Positions 1-8,394 of a stretch of DNA of 64,000 nt are shown here, piece after piece. Source of the stretch: Chitinophaga sp. MM2321 (lineage in GTDB: Bacteria > Bacteroidota > Bacteroidia > Chitinophagales > Chitinophagaceae); NCBI RefSeq assembly GCF_964033635.1, contig NZ_OZ035533.1, forward strand, positions 3,782,001 to 3,846,000. Direction: 5' to 3'. Within the stretch, counting starts at the first letter, position 1. The number at the start of each line of letters is the position of its first letter. The position numbers were made by a program, and so were the translations under genes. Below the pieces are notes generated by a model. It was not told where the DNA came from and made no database searches. It worked only from the letters and a program-made list of their open reading frames with translations.

Positions 1-173
1 ATTTCACTGCTATCATTAATCTCAAACAAACTACCACCCAAACTCTCCAACACCTTACGATATGCTTCCAATGTGGCCGGCATATTTCCGGACAAACCAT
101 CCAACGATGGCAGCGCAGCTGCTTCCGGCTGGTGTTCTTTTACTGCGGCTAATATTTTATCCCTGCTGCTCAT
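1..173 (-). CDS. lutC: LutC-type lactate utilization protein, 3' part outside window
   Basis: This is the N-terminal 57 codons of a gene that runs off the left edge. It starts with ATG at 173 (MSSRDKILAAV), and no stop codon interrupts the frame to base 1. It lies 38 bp downstream of lutB on the same strand, the usual lutA-lutB-lutC order. The visible N-terminus (an SSRDKILAAVK-like helix, then a proline-rich linker) is typical of LutC/LUD-domain proteins, which help LutA and LutB oxidise L-lactate to pyruvate in the cytoplasm. The identification rests mostly on operon context, because the LUD core is outside the window. Confidence 0.75.
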   Translation of the reverse strand, partial: MSSRDKILAAVKEHQPEAAALPSLDGLSGNMPATLEAYRKVLESLGGSLFEINDSSE

Positions 174-211
174 CTTGCTAAAAAAATTTTATTGAATAGC
201 TGATCGTCTTA

Positions 212-1591
212 TTACTTTTTCTTTTTATTTTTTGCATACCATTCTGAAAATGATGCAGCCGGTGGCGCCGGCATATCCCGCTGTTTGTACCAGGGATTGA
301 AACGGTTGTTGACCATCCCCGGAAAAGCACGCATCACCCAACGACCCATTTTTCCCGCTTTTTTGTAATTACCCGGAGCAGATAAAACGGCACTCATCAC
401 TTTCATGCTGGCTGTTTTTGCAGTGGTTGTATGTCCTTCCTTCACAAGTACCTGCCGCCATTTATACAACTGCTGATGAATATCTATTTTCACCGGGCAT
501 ACATTGGAACAGGAGCCGCATAAGGTAGACGCAAAGGGCAGATCGGCATAATCCTTCATGTCCAGGTTAGGCGCCAGGATAGCACCGATAGGGCCCGCTA
601 CGGCGGTATGATAACTATGTCCACCGCTACGGCGGTATACCGGGCAGGTATTCATACATGCTCCACAGCGGATACATTTTAATGAATTGCGGAAATCTTC
701 GCGGCCCAGTTGCCGGGTACGGCCATTATCCACCAGCACGATATGTAGCTCCTTGCCTGCTGCAGGCTGCCTGAAATGGCTGGAATAAGCGGTGATGGGC
801 TGTCCTGTTGCACTACGTGCCAGCAGGCGCAGAAACACGCCCAGGTGCTTTCTTTGCGGAATGATCTTCTCAATACCCATGCAGGCGATATGCACGTTGG
901 CCAGATGTGCGCCCATGTCAGCATTACCCTCATTGGTACACACAACCATCTCACCGGTTTCGGCAATGGCAAAGTTCACCCCGGTAATGGCTGCGCTGGC
1001 CTGCATAAATTCCTGTCGAAGATGTAGCCGCGCCGCGGCAGCCAGGAGTTGTGGGTCTGCATTCCCCTTGGGTGTACCCAGGTGTTCATGAAACAACTCC
1101 CCTATCTCTTCTTTCTTTTTATGAATACAGGGCAACACAATATGGCTAGGTGGCTCTTTGGCCAGCTGCACAATACGTTCGCCCAGATCTGTATCTATTA
1201 CTTCTATGCCGTTGGCAATAAGGTGAGGATTGAGATGACATTCTTCTGTAAGCATGGACTTACTCTTCACCAACCGCTGCACCCCATGTTTTTTCAGGAT
1301 GTCTGTTACGATGCGGTTATGTTCTTCCGCATCTGCAGCCCAATGTACTATAGCGCCGTTTTGCAAGGCCTGTTGCTCAAACTGTAGCAGGTAATCGTGG
1401 AGATTCCCCAAAACGTTGAGCTTGATTTGAGAGGCAGCGTTGCGCAACTGCTCCCATTCCGGTATGCCCCAGGCCTGGCGGTCTCGTTTGGCCCGTACCC
1501 ACCAAAGGGTTTCATCATGCCAGTTTACCCGTGGCTCATCTTCATTAAACCTGTCTGCCAGTGTTGCGTGATCACTTGTTTGCCTGTTCAT
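212..1591 (-). CDS. lutB: LutB, iron-sulfur lactate oxidation subunit
   Basis: A 459-residue cytoplasmic iron-sulfur protein of the LutABC L-lactate oxidation complex. A LUD-like N-terminal region (about residues 60-290) is followed by two ferredoxin-type clusters: CIRCGACMNTCP near residue 302 and CGSCSNVCP near residue 356. These eight cysteines should carry two [4Fe-4S] clusters for electron transfer. The frame is open upstream to a TTG at 1618, but the ATG at 1591 (MNRQTSDHATL) is the better start and leaves a 20 bp overlap with the end of lutA, which suggests translational coupling. The lysine-rich C-terminus (AKNKKKK) is normal for the family. Confidence 0.93.
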   Translation of the reverse strand: MNRQTSDHATLADRFNEDEPRVNWHDETLWWVRAKRDRQAWGIPEWEQLRNAASQIKLNVLGNLHDYLLQFEQQALQNGAIVHWAADAEEHNRIVTDILKKHGVQRLVKSKSMLTEECHLNPHLIANGIEVIDTDLGERIVQLAKEPPSHIVLPCIHKKKEEIGELFHEHLGTPKGNADPQLLAAAARLHLRQEFMQASAAITGVNFAIAETGEMVVCTNEGNADMGAHLANVHIACMGIEKIIPQRKHLGVFLRLLARSATGQPITAYSSHFRQPAAGKELHIVLVDNGRTRQLGREDFRNSLKCIRCGACMNTCPVYRRSGGHSYHTAVAGPIGAILAPNLDMKDYADLPFASTLCGSCSNVCPVKIDIHQQLYKWRQVLVKEGHTTTAKTASMKVMSAVLSAPGNYKKAGKMGRWVMRAFPGMVNNRFNPWYKQRDMPAPPAASFSEWYAKNKKKK

Positions 1592-2327
1592 GGATGGTTT
1601 GATTGAGAATTTCTGCAATATGCATCACTTTTACGGGCTGCTGCTGCCGCCGCAGAATCCCTTCCAGGTGCATGAGACAACTTACATCGGTACCCGTGAT
1701 CACCGTTACGCCATGCTTAACGTGATCGGCTATACGATCCTTCCCCATCTTCACAGACACTGCTTCTTCCGCCACACAGAAGGTACCGCCAAAACCGCAG
1801 CATTCGTCTTTCCGGTCCAGCTCCACCAGTTCCACACCTTCCACCATTTTGAGCAGGTGCTCCGGTTTGGAAAAAGGAGCGGCCACCAGTTCACTCATCT
1901 GCGCCAGCCCCAGTCCGCGCTGCCCATGGCAGCTCTGGTGCAATCCCACTTTACAGGGAAAACTGGCTGCCAGTGATTCCACTTTCAGCACATCCGTCAT
2001 AAATTCAGTTAATTCGTATATACGTGCACGTATATCAGCCGCAGCAGCTTCCGCTGCCGGGTCGTGGAGATGCTCCTTAATATGCAGTACACAACTTCCG
2101 GAAGGCGCCACGATATAATCATACGTGGCAAAATTGCGGATAAATAAACTGTTGCAATCATGTGTGAGGTGCTCATAACCTGAATTGGCCATCGGCTGAC
2201 CGCAACAGGTTTGTCCCTGCGGGTATTCTACCTCACAACCCAGTTTCTGTAACAATTCCAGTGTAGCAACGCCTACCTGTGGATAGAACTGGTCAATATA
2301 ACATGGTATAAATAATCCTACTTTCAC
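1572..2327 (-). CDS. lutA: LutA, cysteine-rich (CCG) lactate oxidation subunit
   Basis: A 251-residue protein with two CCG (cysteine-rich) domains: CCGQPMANSG near residue 42 and CCGFGGTF near residue 176. This matches LutA/GlpC-like subunits that bind an iron-sulfur cluster and pass electrons in L-lactate to pyruvate conversion. The N-terminus MKVGLFIPCYIDQFYPQVG is the family signature. The start codon is GTG at 2327; no ATG lies in a suitable position upstream. It is the first gene of the lutA-lutB-lutC operon and overlaps lutB by 20 bp. A perfect TAnnTTTG box lies about 34 bp upstream. Confidence 0.93.
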   Translation of the reverse strand: MKVGLFIPCYIDQFYPQVGVATLELLQKLGCEVEYPQGQTCCGQPMANSGYEHLTHDCNSLFIRNFATYDYIVAPSGSCVLHIKEHLHDPAAEAAAADIRARIYELTEFMTDVLKVESLAASFPCKVGLHQSCHGQRGLGLAQMSELVAAPFSKPEHLLKMVEGVELVELDRKDECCGFGGTFCVAEEAVSVKMGKDRIADHVKHGVTVITGTDVSCLMHLEGILRRQQQPVKVMHIAEILNQTIHEQANK

Positions 2328-2360
2328 GGGTGTAGTGATTTAAATGATCTTTCTAACGTA

Positions 2361-2368
2361 CAAATTTA
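2361..2368 (-). promoter_or_regulatory. Candidate -7 box of the lutABC operon
   Basis: On the minus strand this reads TAAATTTG, a full match to the Bacteroidota -7 consensus TAnnTTTG. It would place the transcript start near 2354 and give a leader of about 27 nt before the GTG of lutA. No clear TTG -33 element was found at the usual spacing, so confidence is modest. Confidence 0.4.
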
Positions 2369-2442
2369 GCGGGTGGCCCGGTAGTAATCCTCCCTCTTTT
2401 TTACCGGTTACTGGCTTATTCTTCGCTGCACAAAATAATAAA

Positions 2443-2466
2443 GCCGGGTTGGAATACTACCCCGGC
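2443..2466 (-). terminator. Rho-independent terminator after the LLM monooxygenase
   Basis: An inverted repeat (GCCGGG...CCCGGC, with partial pairing inside) is followed on the minus strand by a T-rich stretch (TTTATTATTTTG). It sits about 70 bp past the stop codon of the flavin monooxygenase gene and upstream of lutA, so it should separate the two transcription units. The rest of the 2369-2536 gap shows nothing else recognisable. Confidence 0.6.
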
Positions 2467-2536
2467 CTGTGCTGCTTCAATAATATACCACGTACTAAGA
2501 CAGTCCTATGGCATGATAAGCGACTAAAATATATTT

Positions 2537-3538
2537 TTATTTCGGGAGATCAAAAAGTGTTGCCAACAGTTCATACGAACGTAAACGGTCCGCATGATCA
2601 TTGGTAATAGTGGCAATTACCAGTTCATCTACGCCATAATCTGCCGCCAGCTTCTCCAGCTGGATCTTTACCTGCGGAGGCGTACCGGCCACCATACGGG
2701 CGCGGTTAGCGTTTACACGTAGCTGTTCATCCGGCAGGTATTCTATATCTTTTATTTCTTCATAAGAAGGATATTCATCAAACTTCCCTTTCTCGAGGCT
2801 CAGCAACCGGTAATCCATGATCGCCTGTAATTCTGCTGCCTTCTCTTCTGTGTCGGCACAAAAAACAAAGATGCCCACACTCGCTTCCGGTTCCGACAAG
2901 TGTACTGATGGCCTGAATTGCGCCCTGTAATTATTAACCGCTTTCGGGCCTCCAACGGGATAAATAAAATGTGCAAACGAAAGCGCCATACCGAAATGCG
3001 CCGCCAGCAGGCCACTTTCACCGCTGGACGTCAGCATCCACAAATCCGGTTGAGAGGGAATAGATGGAATGGCCGTCACTCTTTCCTGCAGCGTTCCTGG
3101 TGTATGCCTATCCGTTAGCCATGCCTGCAAATCTACCAGCTGCTGCACAAAATCCTGCGGATTAAAGTTGTTCGACGGATTCAGGATACTCGCTGTAAGC
3201 CGGTCGCCACCCGGCGCACGGCCTATCCCCAGGTCAATACGACCGGGAAACAAAGCCTCCAGTAAACGAAAGTTCTCCGCCACTTTCAGTGTGCTGTGAT
3301 TAGGCAGCATAACGCCACCGGAACCAACGCGGATACGCTTTGTTTCGCCCGCCAGCCGGGCAATGAGGATTTCCGGTGAAGCACCGGCCAGACTTTTTGT
3401 ATTATGATGTTCTGATAACCAATAGCGTGTATATCCCAGCTTATCTGCCAGTTGCGCCAATTCCACGCTCTCCTTCAATGCGGCTATCGCATTGCTGCCA
3501 TTTCTGATGGGCGACTGATCCAGTACACTTAGTTTCAC
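2537..3538 (-). CDS. LLM-class flavin-dependent monooxygenase
   Basis: A 333-residue protein of the luciferase-like monooxygenase superfamily (TIM barrel using reduced FMN or F420; in Bacteroidota usually FMN), of the MsnO8-like subgroup. Family features are the N-terminal LSVLDQSPI, WLSEHHN near residue 41, IRVGSGGVMLPNHS near residue 90 and the arginine-rich GRIDLGIGRAPGGD segment. The substrate cannot be inferred. The start is GTG at 3538, 17 bp after the stop of the helicase gene, so the two could be cotranscribed. It ends 70 bp before a terminator hairpin. Confidence 0.88.
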   Translation of the reverse strand: MKLSVLDQSPIRNGSNAIAALKESVELAQLADKLGYTRYWLSEHHNTKSLAGASPEILIARLAGETKRIRVGSGGVMLPNHSTLKVAENFRLLEALFPGRIDLGIGRAPGGDRLTASILNPSNNFNPQDFVQQLVDLQAWLTDRHTPGTLQERVTAIPSIPSQPDLWMLTSSGESGLLAAHFGMALSFAHFIYPVGGPKAVNNYRAQFRPSVHLSEPEASVGIFVFCADTEEKAAELQAIMDYRLLSLEKGKFDEYPSYEEIKDIEYLPDEQLRVNANRARMVAGTPPQVKIQLEKLAADYGVDELVIATITNDHADRLRSYELLATLFDLPK

Positions 3539-3555
3539 TTTCCGCTGTTTTAGTA

Positions 3556-5784
3556 TTAATCATTCATTATTTTCTCTTCCTGCTGCTTCTTCAGATACCA
3601 CTGTACTACCCGGATCTCTGCAAAGCTCACACCCGCTCCTGCCCTCTCTTTGATGGCACCTGCCGCTGTACCGCCCAACTCACGGATATATGACATGATC
3701 AGTTTTACCGTTGATTCGGATACAAAACGATGAATATCCATTTCACCTGCTTCCACACACTGCGCCAGGTGACTTTCAATAGTACTCACTGCCAGCTGTC
3801 TTTCTACCGCTATATCTGAAATGGACTTCCCGCCCAGGTATAACTCCAGCGTACCACGACGGCTGCTGCCCTTTTCTACTTTGCCTTTGGGCTTGGCTGC
3901 TGCCGTTGACTTTTCTGCGGGACCATCACTATCTCTGAGCAATGTATAGTCTTTCAGTCCCTTTGTAAAAACAAGCTCTCCATAGGACACTTCCCACACC
4001 TGCCGTAGCTTATGCCAGAAATCTGCTTCCAGCGCCATCAGTTGCAGGAGATATTTTTTAGACTTCGCCTTTTTCACTGCGGCAATATGTGCCTGCAATG
4101 GCTTCACCAGGTCTTCATAAATACTTTGTGTAAAATAACCTACGGCCTTGGTTACACGCAGTTCCAGTTGCTCCGTTTCGCCGGTTTGTACAACCGTGTC
4201 CAGCAGCTGATGCAACTGCATCACAAAGCGGTTGGCCACTTCCTGCTGTTGTTCCGTTTTGGCAGACATCACCCGGCTCAATTGCAGTGCTTCGTCGATG
4301 TCGGGCACTTTTTTATCCTGGATCCATACGGCATGACTCCGCACAGTGGCTTGCATGCGGTACCAGTCGAACAACTGGAGTAAAGAGTGGGCCTGAAATT
4401 TTTTACGTTCCATTTCCAGCAATACCACCAGCTCATTCGCTTCATTTTCTTTCTCTGCAAATGCAATCACCTGGCTATCTGTTTTGATGCTGCCATAGCC
4501 GATACGTGAATGCAGTACCAGTCCTTCGAGTGAGGTACAGCGGCTCAGCGCCACGTATACCTGTCCAGGTGCAAAGGCGTACCCCGCATCAATGATCGCT
4601 CTCTCAAAAGTGAGCCCCTGGCTTTTGTGGATGGTAATGGCCCATGCCAGCCGGATAGGGAACTGCGTAAAGCTGCCTATTTCTTCTTCCTCTATACTAT
4701 TCTCTTCCTGGTTATAGGAATATTTGATATTACGCCAGGTTTCCTTTTCCAGCTTCAACTCTTCATGTGAACCGGAAAGTACCAGTGTAATCTCTGTATC
4801 GTTAATATCTTTTACAGTAGCTATTTTCCCATTGTAATAGCGACGGGGTTGCGCCAGATCATTCTTCAGGAACATCACCTGTGCACCCACCTTCAGTTGC
4901 AGTACCAGTTCTGTTGGTAATGCCTTATCACTGAAATCGCCTTCAATTTTCCCTTCAAAACGACATAATTTCCCGGGCATGGCCGATAGCCGCCTGGCAT
5001 TGATGTCATCAGCTTTCCGGTTGTGGGTGGAGAGTACGATGTATTCTCCATCTTCCCCCTTAAAATCAGGCTGGTAAAGGTTATTCAGTAATTGCAGGTC
5101 TTCCTCCAACACTTCACTGTTACGTACCCTGTTGAGCACATCGATGAATGTCTGTTCGTTCTGCCGGTATATTTTTTTCAGTTCAATATACAAGGGAGGT
5201 GCCTGCTCAATTACTTTGGCAGAAAAAAAGAAAGAGCTGTTGTAATACTCGTGCAATAGCTGCCATTCAGCATCCGGCACTACGGGTGGAAGCTGGTATA
5301 AATCGCCGATGAATAACAACTGTACGCCGCCAAATGGCTGTAGTGGCTTATTACGGAAATGGCGAAGAATTGTATCAATCGCATCAAGCATATCACAGCG
5401 TACCATACTCACCTCATCAATGATGAGCAGTTCCATTTCCTGCAGCAACACTTTTTTATCGTTCGTAAAACGGATGTTACGGAATAAAGAGTGCTTATCT
5501 GTAGAGCTGATTTCATCCATATTGAAGCCTCTTTTCGTGCCGGGAATAAAAGGTCCGAATGGCAACTGAAAAAAGGAGTGCATAGTTACACCACCCGCAT
5601 TGATGGCGGCTACGCCGGTAGGTGCTACCACTACCGTATTCTTCTTCGTATGTTCTTTGATGTATTTAAGGAACGTAGTTTTTCCTGTACCAGCTTTGCC
5701 GGTAAGAAAGATATGACGGTGTGTCTGATTAATGAAATCTGCCGCCAGGTGAAAGATGATATTTGTACTATCTGGTTGGGGCAT
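3556..5784 (-). CDS. PIF1/RecD2-like superfamily 1 helicase with C-terminal HTH
   Basis: A 742-residue DNA helicase. Walker A is GKAGTGKTTFLK (about residues 27-38) and Walker B is LLIIDEVSMV (about 118-127). The later SF1B motifs WAITIHKSQGLTFERA and VYVALSRCTSLEGL are characteristic of PIF1-type 5'-3' helicases. The last ~110 residues (after a Lys/Ala-rich linker) contain a helix-turn-helix like the one at the C-terminus of some RecQ helicases (LGGKSISDIAVERQLAVSTI). Role: probably resolving DNA secondary structure in replication or repair. A TATCTTCG box at 5805-5812 (minus strand) may be its -7 element. The cspA terminator isolates it from cspA. Confidence 0.9.
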   Translation of the reverse strand: MPQPDSTNIIFHLAADFINQTHRHIFLTGKAGTGKTTFLKYIKEHTKKNTVVVAPTGVAAINAGGVTMHSFFQLPFGPFIPGTKRGFNMDEISSTDKHSLFRNIRFTNDKKVLLQEMELLIIDEVSMVRCDMLDAIDTILRHFRNKPLQPFGGVQLLFIGDLYQLPPVVPDAEWQLLHEYYNSSFFFSAKVIEQAPPLYIELKKIYRQNEQTFIDVLNRVRNSEVLEEDLQLLNNLYQPDFKGEDGEYIVLSTHNRKADDINARRLSAMPGKLCRFEGKIEGDFSDKALPTELVLQLKVGAQVMFLKNDLAQPRRYYNGKIATVKDINDTEITLVLSGSHEELKLEKETWRNIKYSYNQEENSIEEEEIGSFTQFPIRLAWAITIHKSQGLTFERAIIDAGYAFAPGQVYVALSRCTSLEGLVLHSRIGYGSIKTDSQVIAFAEKENEANELVVLLEMERKKFQAHSLLQLFDWYRMQATVRSHAVWIQDKKVPDIDEALQLSRVMSAKTEQQQEVANRFVMQLHQLLDTVVQTGETEQLELRVTKAVGYFTQSIYEDLVKPLQAHIAAVKKAKSKKYLLQLMALEADFWHKLRQVWEVSYGELVFTKGLKDYTLLRDSDGPAEKSTAAAKPKGKVEKGSSRRGTLELYLGGKSISDIAVERQLAVSTIESHLAQCVEAGEMDIHRFVSESTVKLIMSYIRELGGTAAGAIKERAGAGVSFAEIRVVQWYLKKQQEEKIMND

Positions 5785-5830
5785 TTTATCTAAAATTGAA
5801 AGGGCGAAGATAGGGAGATTTAAATAAAAA

Positions 5831-5857
5831 AACTGCCCCGGCTAAGCCAGGGCAGTT
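5831..5857 (-). terminator. Rho-independent terminator of cspA
   Basis: Read on the minus strand, AACTGCCCTGGC and GCCGGGGCAGTT form a near-perfect GC-rich stem with a TTA-type loop, followed by TTTTTTTATTTAAA. It lies 27 bp past the cspA stop codon and upstream of the helicase start. Confidence 0.85.
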
Positions 5858-5883
5858 CAATAACAAAACTATTATTCAATAAG

Positions 5884-6075
5884 TTATGCCAGTCTTACGT
5901 TAACAGCATTCGGGCCTTTTCTGCCTTCTTCCACGTCAAAAACTACGCGGTCATTTTCGCCGATGCTTTCTTTGATACCAGATACGTGAACAAATATTTC
6001 TTGTCCAGAACCTTCGATTTTAATGAATCCAAAACCTTTAGCTTCATTAAAAAATTTTACTACACCTGTTTGCAT
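5884..6075 (-). CDS. cspA: Cold-shock protein, CspA family
   Basis: A 63-residue single cold-shock domain (OB fold) that binds single-stranded RNA/DNA and melts mRNA structure. RNP1-like KGFGFIKI (residues 13-20) and RNP2-like IFVHVSGI are present. The ending GRKGPNAVNVRLA matches Bacteroidota CspA proteins. It is monocistronic: a strong terminator follows, and a long untranslated leader of about 140 nt is predicted upstream, as is usual for cold-shock genes regulated through leader structure. Confidence 0.95.
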   Translation of the reverse strand: MQTGVVKFFNEAKGFGFIKIEGSGQEIFVHVSGIKESIGENDRVVFDVEEGRKGPNAVNVRLA

Positions 6076-6249
6076 TTATTTAATATTTAATTGTGAACGT
6101 GTTCTCGCCATTTTCTCCGCAGGCGGCTACCTGAGCAACTAAAAGAAAGCATGTAAGTAAAAAGCTGAATGTAAATGGTGATTACCAACAGAATTGCAAT
6201 ACAATATTCTTAAGAAGCGCAACGAAGATATGAGTTTTATTGGATACAA
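6076..6249 (-). promoter_or_regulatory. cspA long 5' leader and candidate promoter
   Basis: On the minus strand a TTTG at 6247-6250 is followed after 16 nt by TATCTTCG (6223-6230), one mismatch from TAnnTTTG. The start would be near 6216, giving a ~140 nt leader up to the cspA ATG. Long leaders are known for csp mRNAs. No coding region is visible between 6076 and 6324. The same TATCTTCG sequence precedes the helicase (5805-5812) and the second cold-shock gene (55454-55461). Confidence 0.4.
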
Positions 6250-6324
6250 ACCAAACTTTTTTAGCTTTTATAATCATGTTATTTACTTCAGCGAATCGGA
6301 GTCGCTAATTATGGTCGCTGGCAA

Positions 6325-6352
6325 TTGAAACACAGAAAATTATATATTTTCG
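6325..6352 (+). promoter_or_regulatory. Candidate promoter of the MFS transporter
   Basis: TTG (6325-6327), 17 nt, then TATTTTCG (6345-6352), one mismatch from TAnnTTTG. The predicted start is about 6357-6360, directly at the ATG at 6361, so the mRNA would be leaderless or nearly so. This also argues against the in-frame TTG at 6325 as a start codon. Confidence 0.4.
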
Positions 6353-6360
6353 CATTAGAT

Positions 6361-7659
6361 ATGAAACATCCTGACGCATGGCGTATTAAAGCCATATTAA
6401 CCGGTTCCGCCGGTAATCTCGTGGAATGGTACGACTGGTACATCTATGCTACGTTTTCGCTCTACTTTGCGCCGGTATTTTTTCCCCAGGGAAGCTACAC
6501 GGCGCAACTGCTGAATACAGCCGCCATTTTTGCCGTAGGCTTTTTGATGCGGCCTATCGGCGGGTGGATGTTTGGCCGGATTGCCGACCGTAGCGGGCGT
6601 AAAACATCCATGACATTATCTGTATTGTTGATGTCCATGGGTTCCATGCTGATAGCCTTCACCCCTTCCTACCATACAATTGGTGTGGCCGCACCCATAC
6701 TACTGTTGCTCGCCAGGCTCTTACAGGGACTAAGCGTAGGCGGCGAATACGGCACCTCCGCCACCTACCTGAGTGAAGTGGCCACCGCCGACCGGCGTGG
6801 CTTTTATTCCAGTTTTCAATATGTTACCCTTATAGGCGGCCAACTAACGGCATTGGGCGTACAAATGCTGCTGCAACAGGTATTCCTCACACCGGCACAA
6901 CTACATGAATGGGGTTGGCGTATTCCCTTTATTATCGGGGCTTTGCTGGCATTTGTAGCCTTGTACCTGCGTACGCATATGCAGGAATCCACTTCTTTTG
7001 AAAAATCAAAAAAGACAAGGGAGAAAGGTTCTTTAAAAATCCTGTTCCGGCAACATCCCCGGGCGGTGATCACGGTTGTAGGGCTTACCCTGGGCGGCAC
7101 CATCGCCTTTTACACCTACACCACCTATATGCAGAAATTCCTGGTAAACACGGTACACCTGAGCATAGAAAGAGCCACCATCATCACTTTTTTCCTGATG
7201 CTGATCTATGCACTATTACAACCATTGTTTGGCTGGATCTCTGATAAATATGGCCGTAAACCTCTATTGATTGGGTTTGGCGTACTGGGCACCTTATTTA
7301 CCGTGCCTATACTCACCGGTATCAGCGGCACTTCCTCCGAGTGGACGGCCTTCTGGCTCATCTTAATAGCCCTGGTGATTGTGAGCGGATACACTTCCAT
7401 CAACGCAGTGGTAAAAGCGGAAATGTTTCCGGCAGAAGTGCGGGCACTGGGCGTTGGGTTCCCCTATGCCCTGACGGTAGCCATCTTCGGCGGCACCGCT
7501 GAACCAATTGCACTTTATTTTAAGAAGATAGGCCACGAGCCCTGGTATTACTGGTATGTTACGGGATGTATCTTCATTTCCCTCATCGTATACATCACAG
7601 CAAAAGATACCAAATACACGTCCTACCTGGATAAAGACCTGACCGTACCATCTTCATAA
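6361..7659 (+). CDS. MFS transporter, metabolite:proton symporter (MHS) type
   Basis: A 432-residue inner-membrane carrier with about 12 hydrophobic segments. GNLVEWYDWYIYA near the N-terminus, the loop 2-3 signature GRIADRSGRKTS and its repeat GWISDKYGRKPLL place it in the KgtP/ShiA/ProP-like metabolite:H+ symporter group. These import dicarboxylates, shikimate, osmolytes or related organic acids; the substrate here is unknown. The ATG at 6361 (MKHPDAW) is chosen over an upstream in-frame TTG that overlaps the predicted promoter. The 3' end overlaps the convergent rpiA gene by 37 bp. Confidence 0.88.
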   Translation: MKHPDAWRIKAILTGSAGNLVEWYDWYIYATFSLYFAPVFFPQGSYTAQLLNTAAIFAVGFLMRPIGGWMFGRIADRSGRKTSMTLSVLLMSMGSMLIAFTPSYHTIGVAAPILLLLARLLQGLSVGGEYGTSATYLSEVATADRRGFYSSFQYVTLIGGQLTALGVQMLLQQVFLTPAQLHEWGWRIPFIIGALLAFVALYLRTHMQESTSFEKSKKTREKGSLKILFRQHPRAVITVVGLTLGGTIAFYTYTTYMQKFLVNTVHLSIERATIITFFLMLIYALLQPLFGWISDKYGRKPLLIGFGVLGTLFTVPILTGISGTSSEWTAFWLILIALVIVSGYTSINAVVKAEMFPAEVRALGVGFPYALTVAIFGGTAEPIALYFKKIGHEPWYYWYVTGCIFISLIVYITAKDTKYTSYLDKDLTVPSS

Positions 7660-8300
7660 CCGATAATAAGCCGCGTGGCGTAGTGGAGAAACAAGCCGTT
7701 ATCCACTACGCCGGGGATACTGTTCAACTGCGCATGCAACGCAACAGGGGCCGCGATCTCCCCATAATGACAATCCAGGATATAATTACCGTTGTCTGTT
7801 ATAAAAACATCGTTCTCTTTTTTTCTCAATACCGGCGCTGCTCCCAGTGCCATCAGCTTTCTGAAGGTTAGTTCCCACCCAAAAGGTACGATCTCCACCG
7901 GCAAAGGAAATTTCCCCAGCCGCTTCACCAGCTTGGAAGCATCCATCACCACCAACATTTCCGTAGCTGCTGCTGCAATTATTTTCTCCCGCAGCAAGGC
8001 GCCACCGCCCCCCTTGATTAGTTGCAACTGTTCATCCGCTTCATCAGCGCCGTCAATATCCAGGTCTATCTTCTCCACCTGGTCAAAAGAAATGATGGGA
8101 ATCTGTTGCTCCATTGCCAGCTGCGTTGATTGTGCAGAAGTAGCAACAGCGCGCAACTGCATACCACCTCTAACCAGTTCGCCTATACGCAAAATGGTAT
8201 AATACGCCGTACTACCGGTACCCAGACCAATGGTCATACCGGATTTTATATACTCCGCTGCCTTTTCACCGGCAGCTTTTTTAGCAGGATCCTGTTTCAT
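7623..8300 (-). CDS. rpiA: Ribose-5-phosphate isomerase A
   Basis: A 225-residue enzyme of the non-oxidative pentose phosphate pathway (ribose-5-phosphate to ribulose-5-phosphate). Family motifs are visible: GLGTGSTAYY (near residue 27), DGADEAD (near 85, with catalytic Asp) and KGGGGALLREKI (near 98). Length is normal for RpiA. The start is ATG at 8300, only 4 nt from a perfect TATATTTG -7 box, so translation may be leaderless. It is convergent with the MFS gene and overlaps its last 37 bp. Confidence 0.96.
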   Translation of the reverse strand: MKQDPAKKAAGEKAAEYIKSGMTIGLGTGSTAYYTILRIGELVRGGMQLRAVATSAQSTQLAMEQQIPIISFDQVEKIDLDIDGADEADEQLQLIKGGGGALLREKIIAAAATEMLVVMDASKLVKRLGKFPLPVEIVPFGWELTFRKLMALGAAPVLRKKENDVFITDNGNYILDCHYGEIAAPVALHAQLNSIPGVVDNGLFLHYATRLIIGYEDGTVRSLSR

Positions 8301-8304
8301 AAAA

Positions 8305-8312
8305 CAAATATA
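8305..8312 (-). promoter_or_regulatory. rpiA -7 box, leaderless arrangement
   Basis: On the minus strand this is TATATTTG, a perfect TAnnTTTG, separated from the rpiA ATG by only 4 nt. Transcription usually begins 5-8 nt after this box, which would place the start at or within the first codons. No TTG at the -33 position was found. Confidence 0.45.
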
Positions 8313-8394
8313 AGCATGGTTCTTCTTTCCTGTAACCCGATTTGGAAATGTTCACCAACTCCCCTAATTTCTACAAATAATAAACACCACAATT

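Noticed and set aside
2344..2607. 87-codon plus-strand frame in the gap before lutA
   Set aside because: It overlaps the terminator hairpin and the end of the monooxygenase gene, with no plausible domain.
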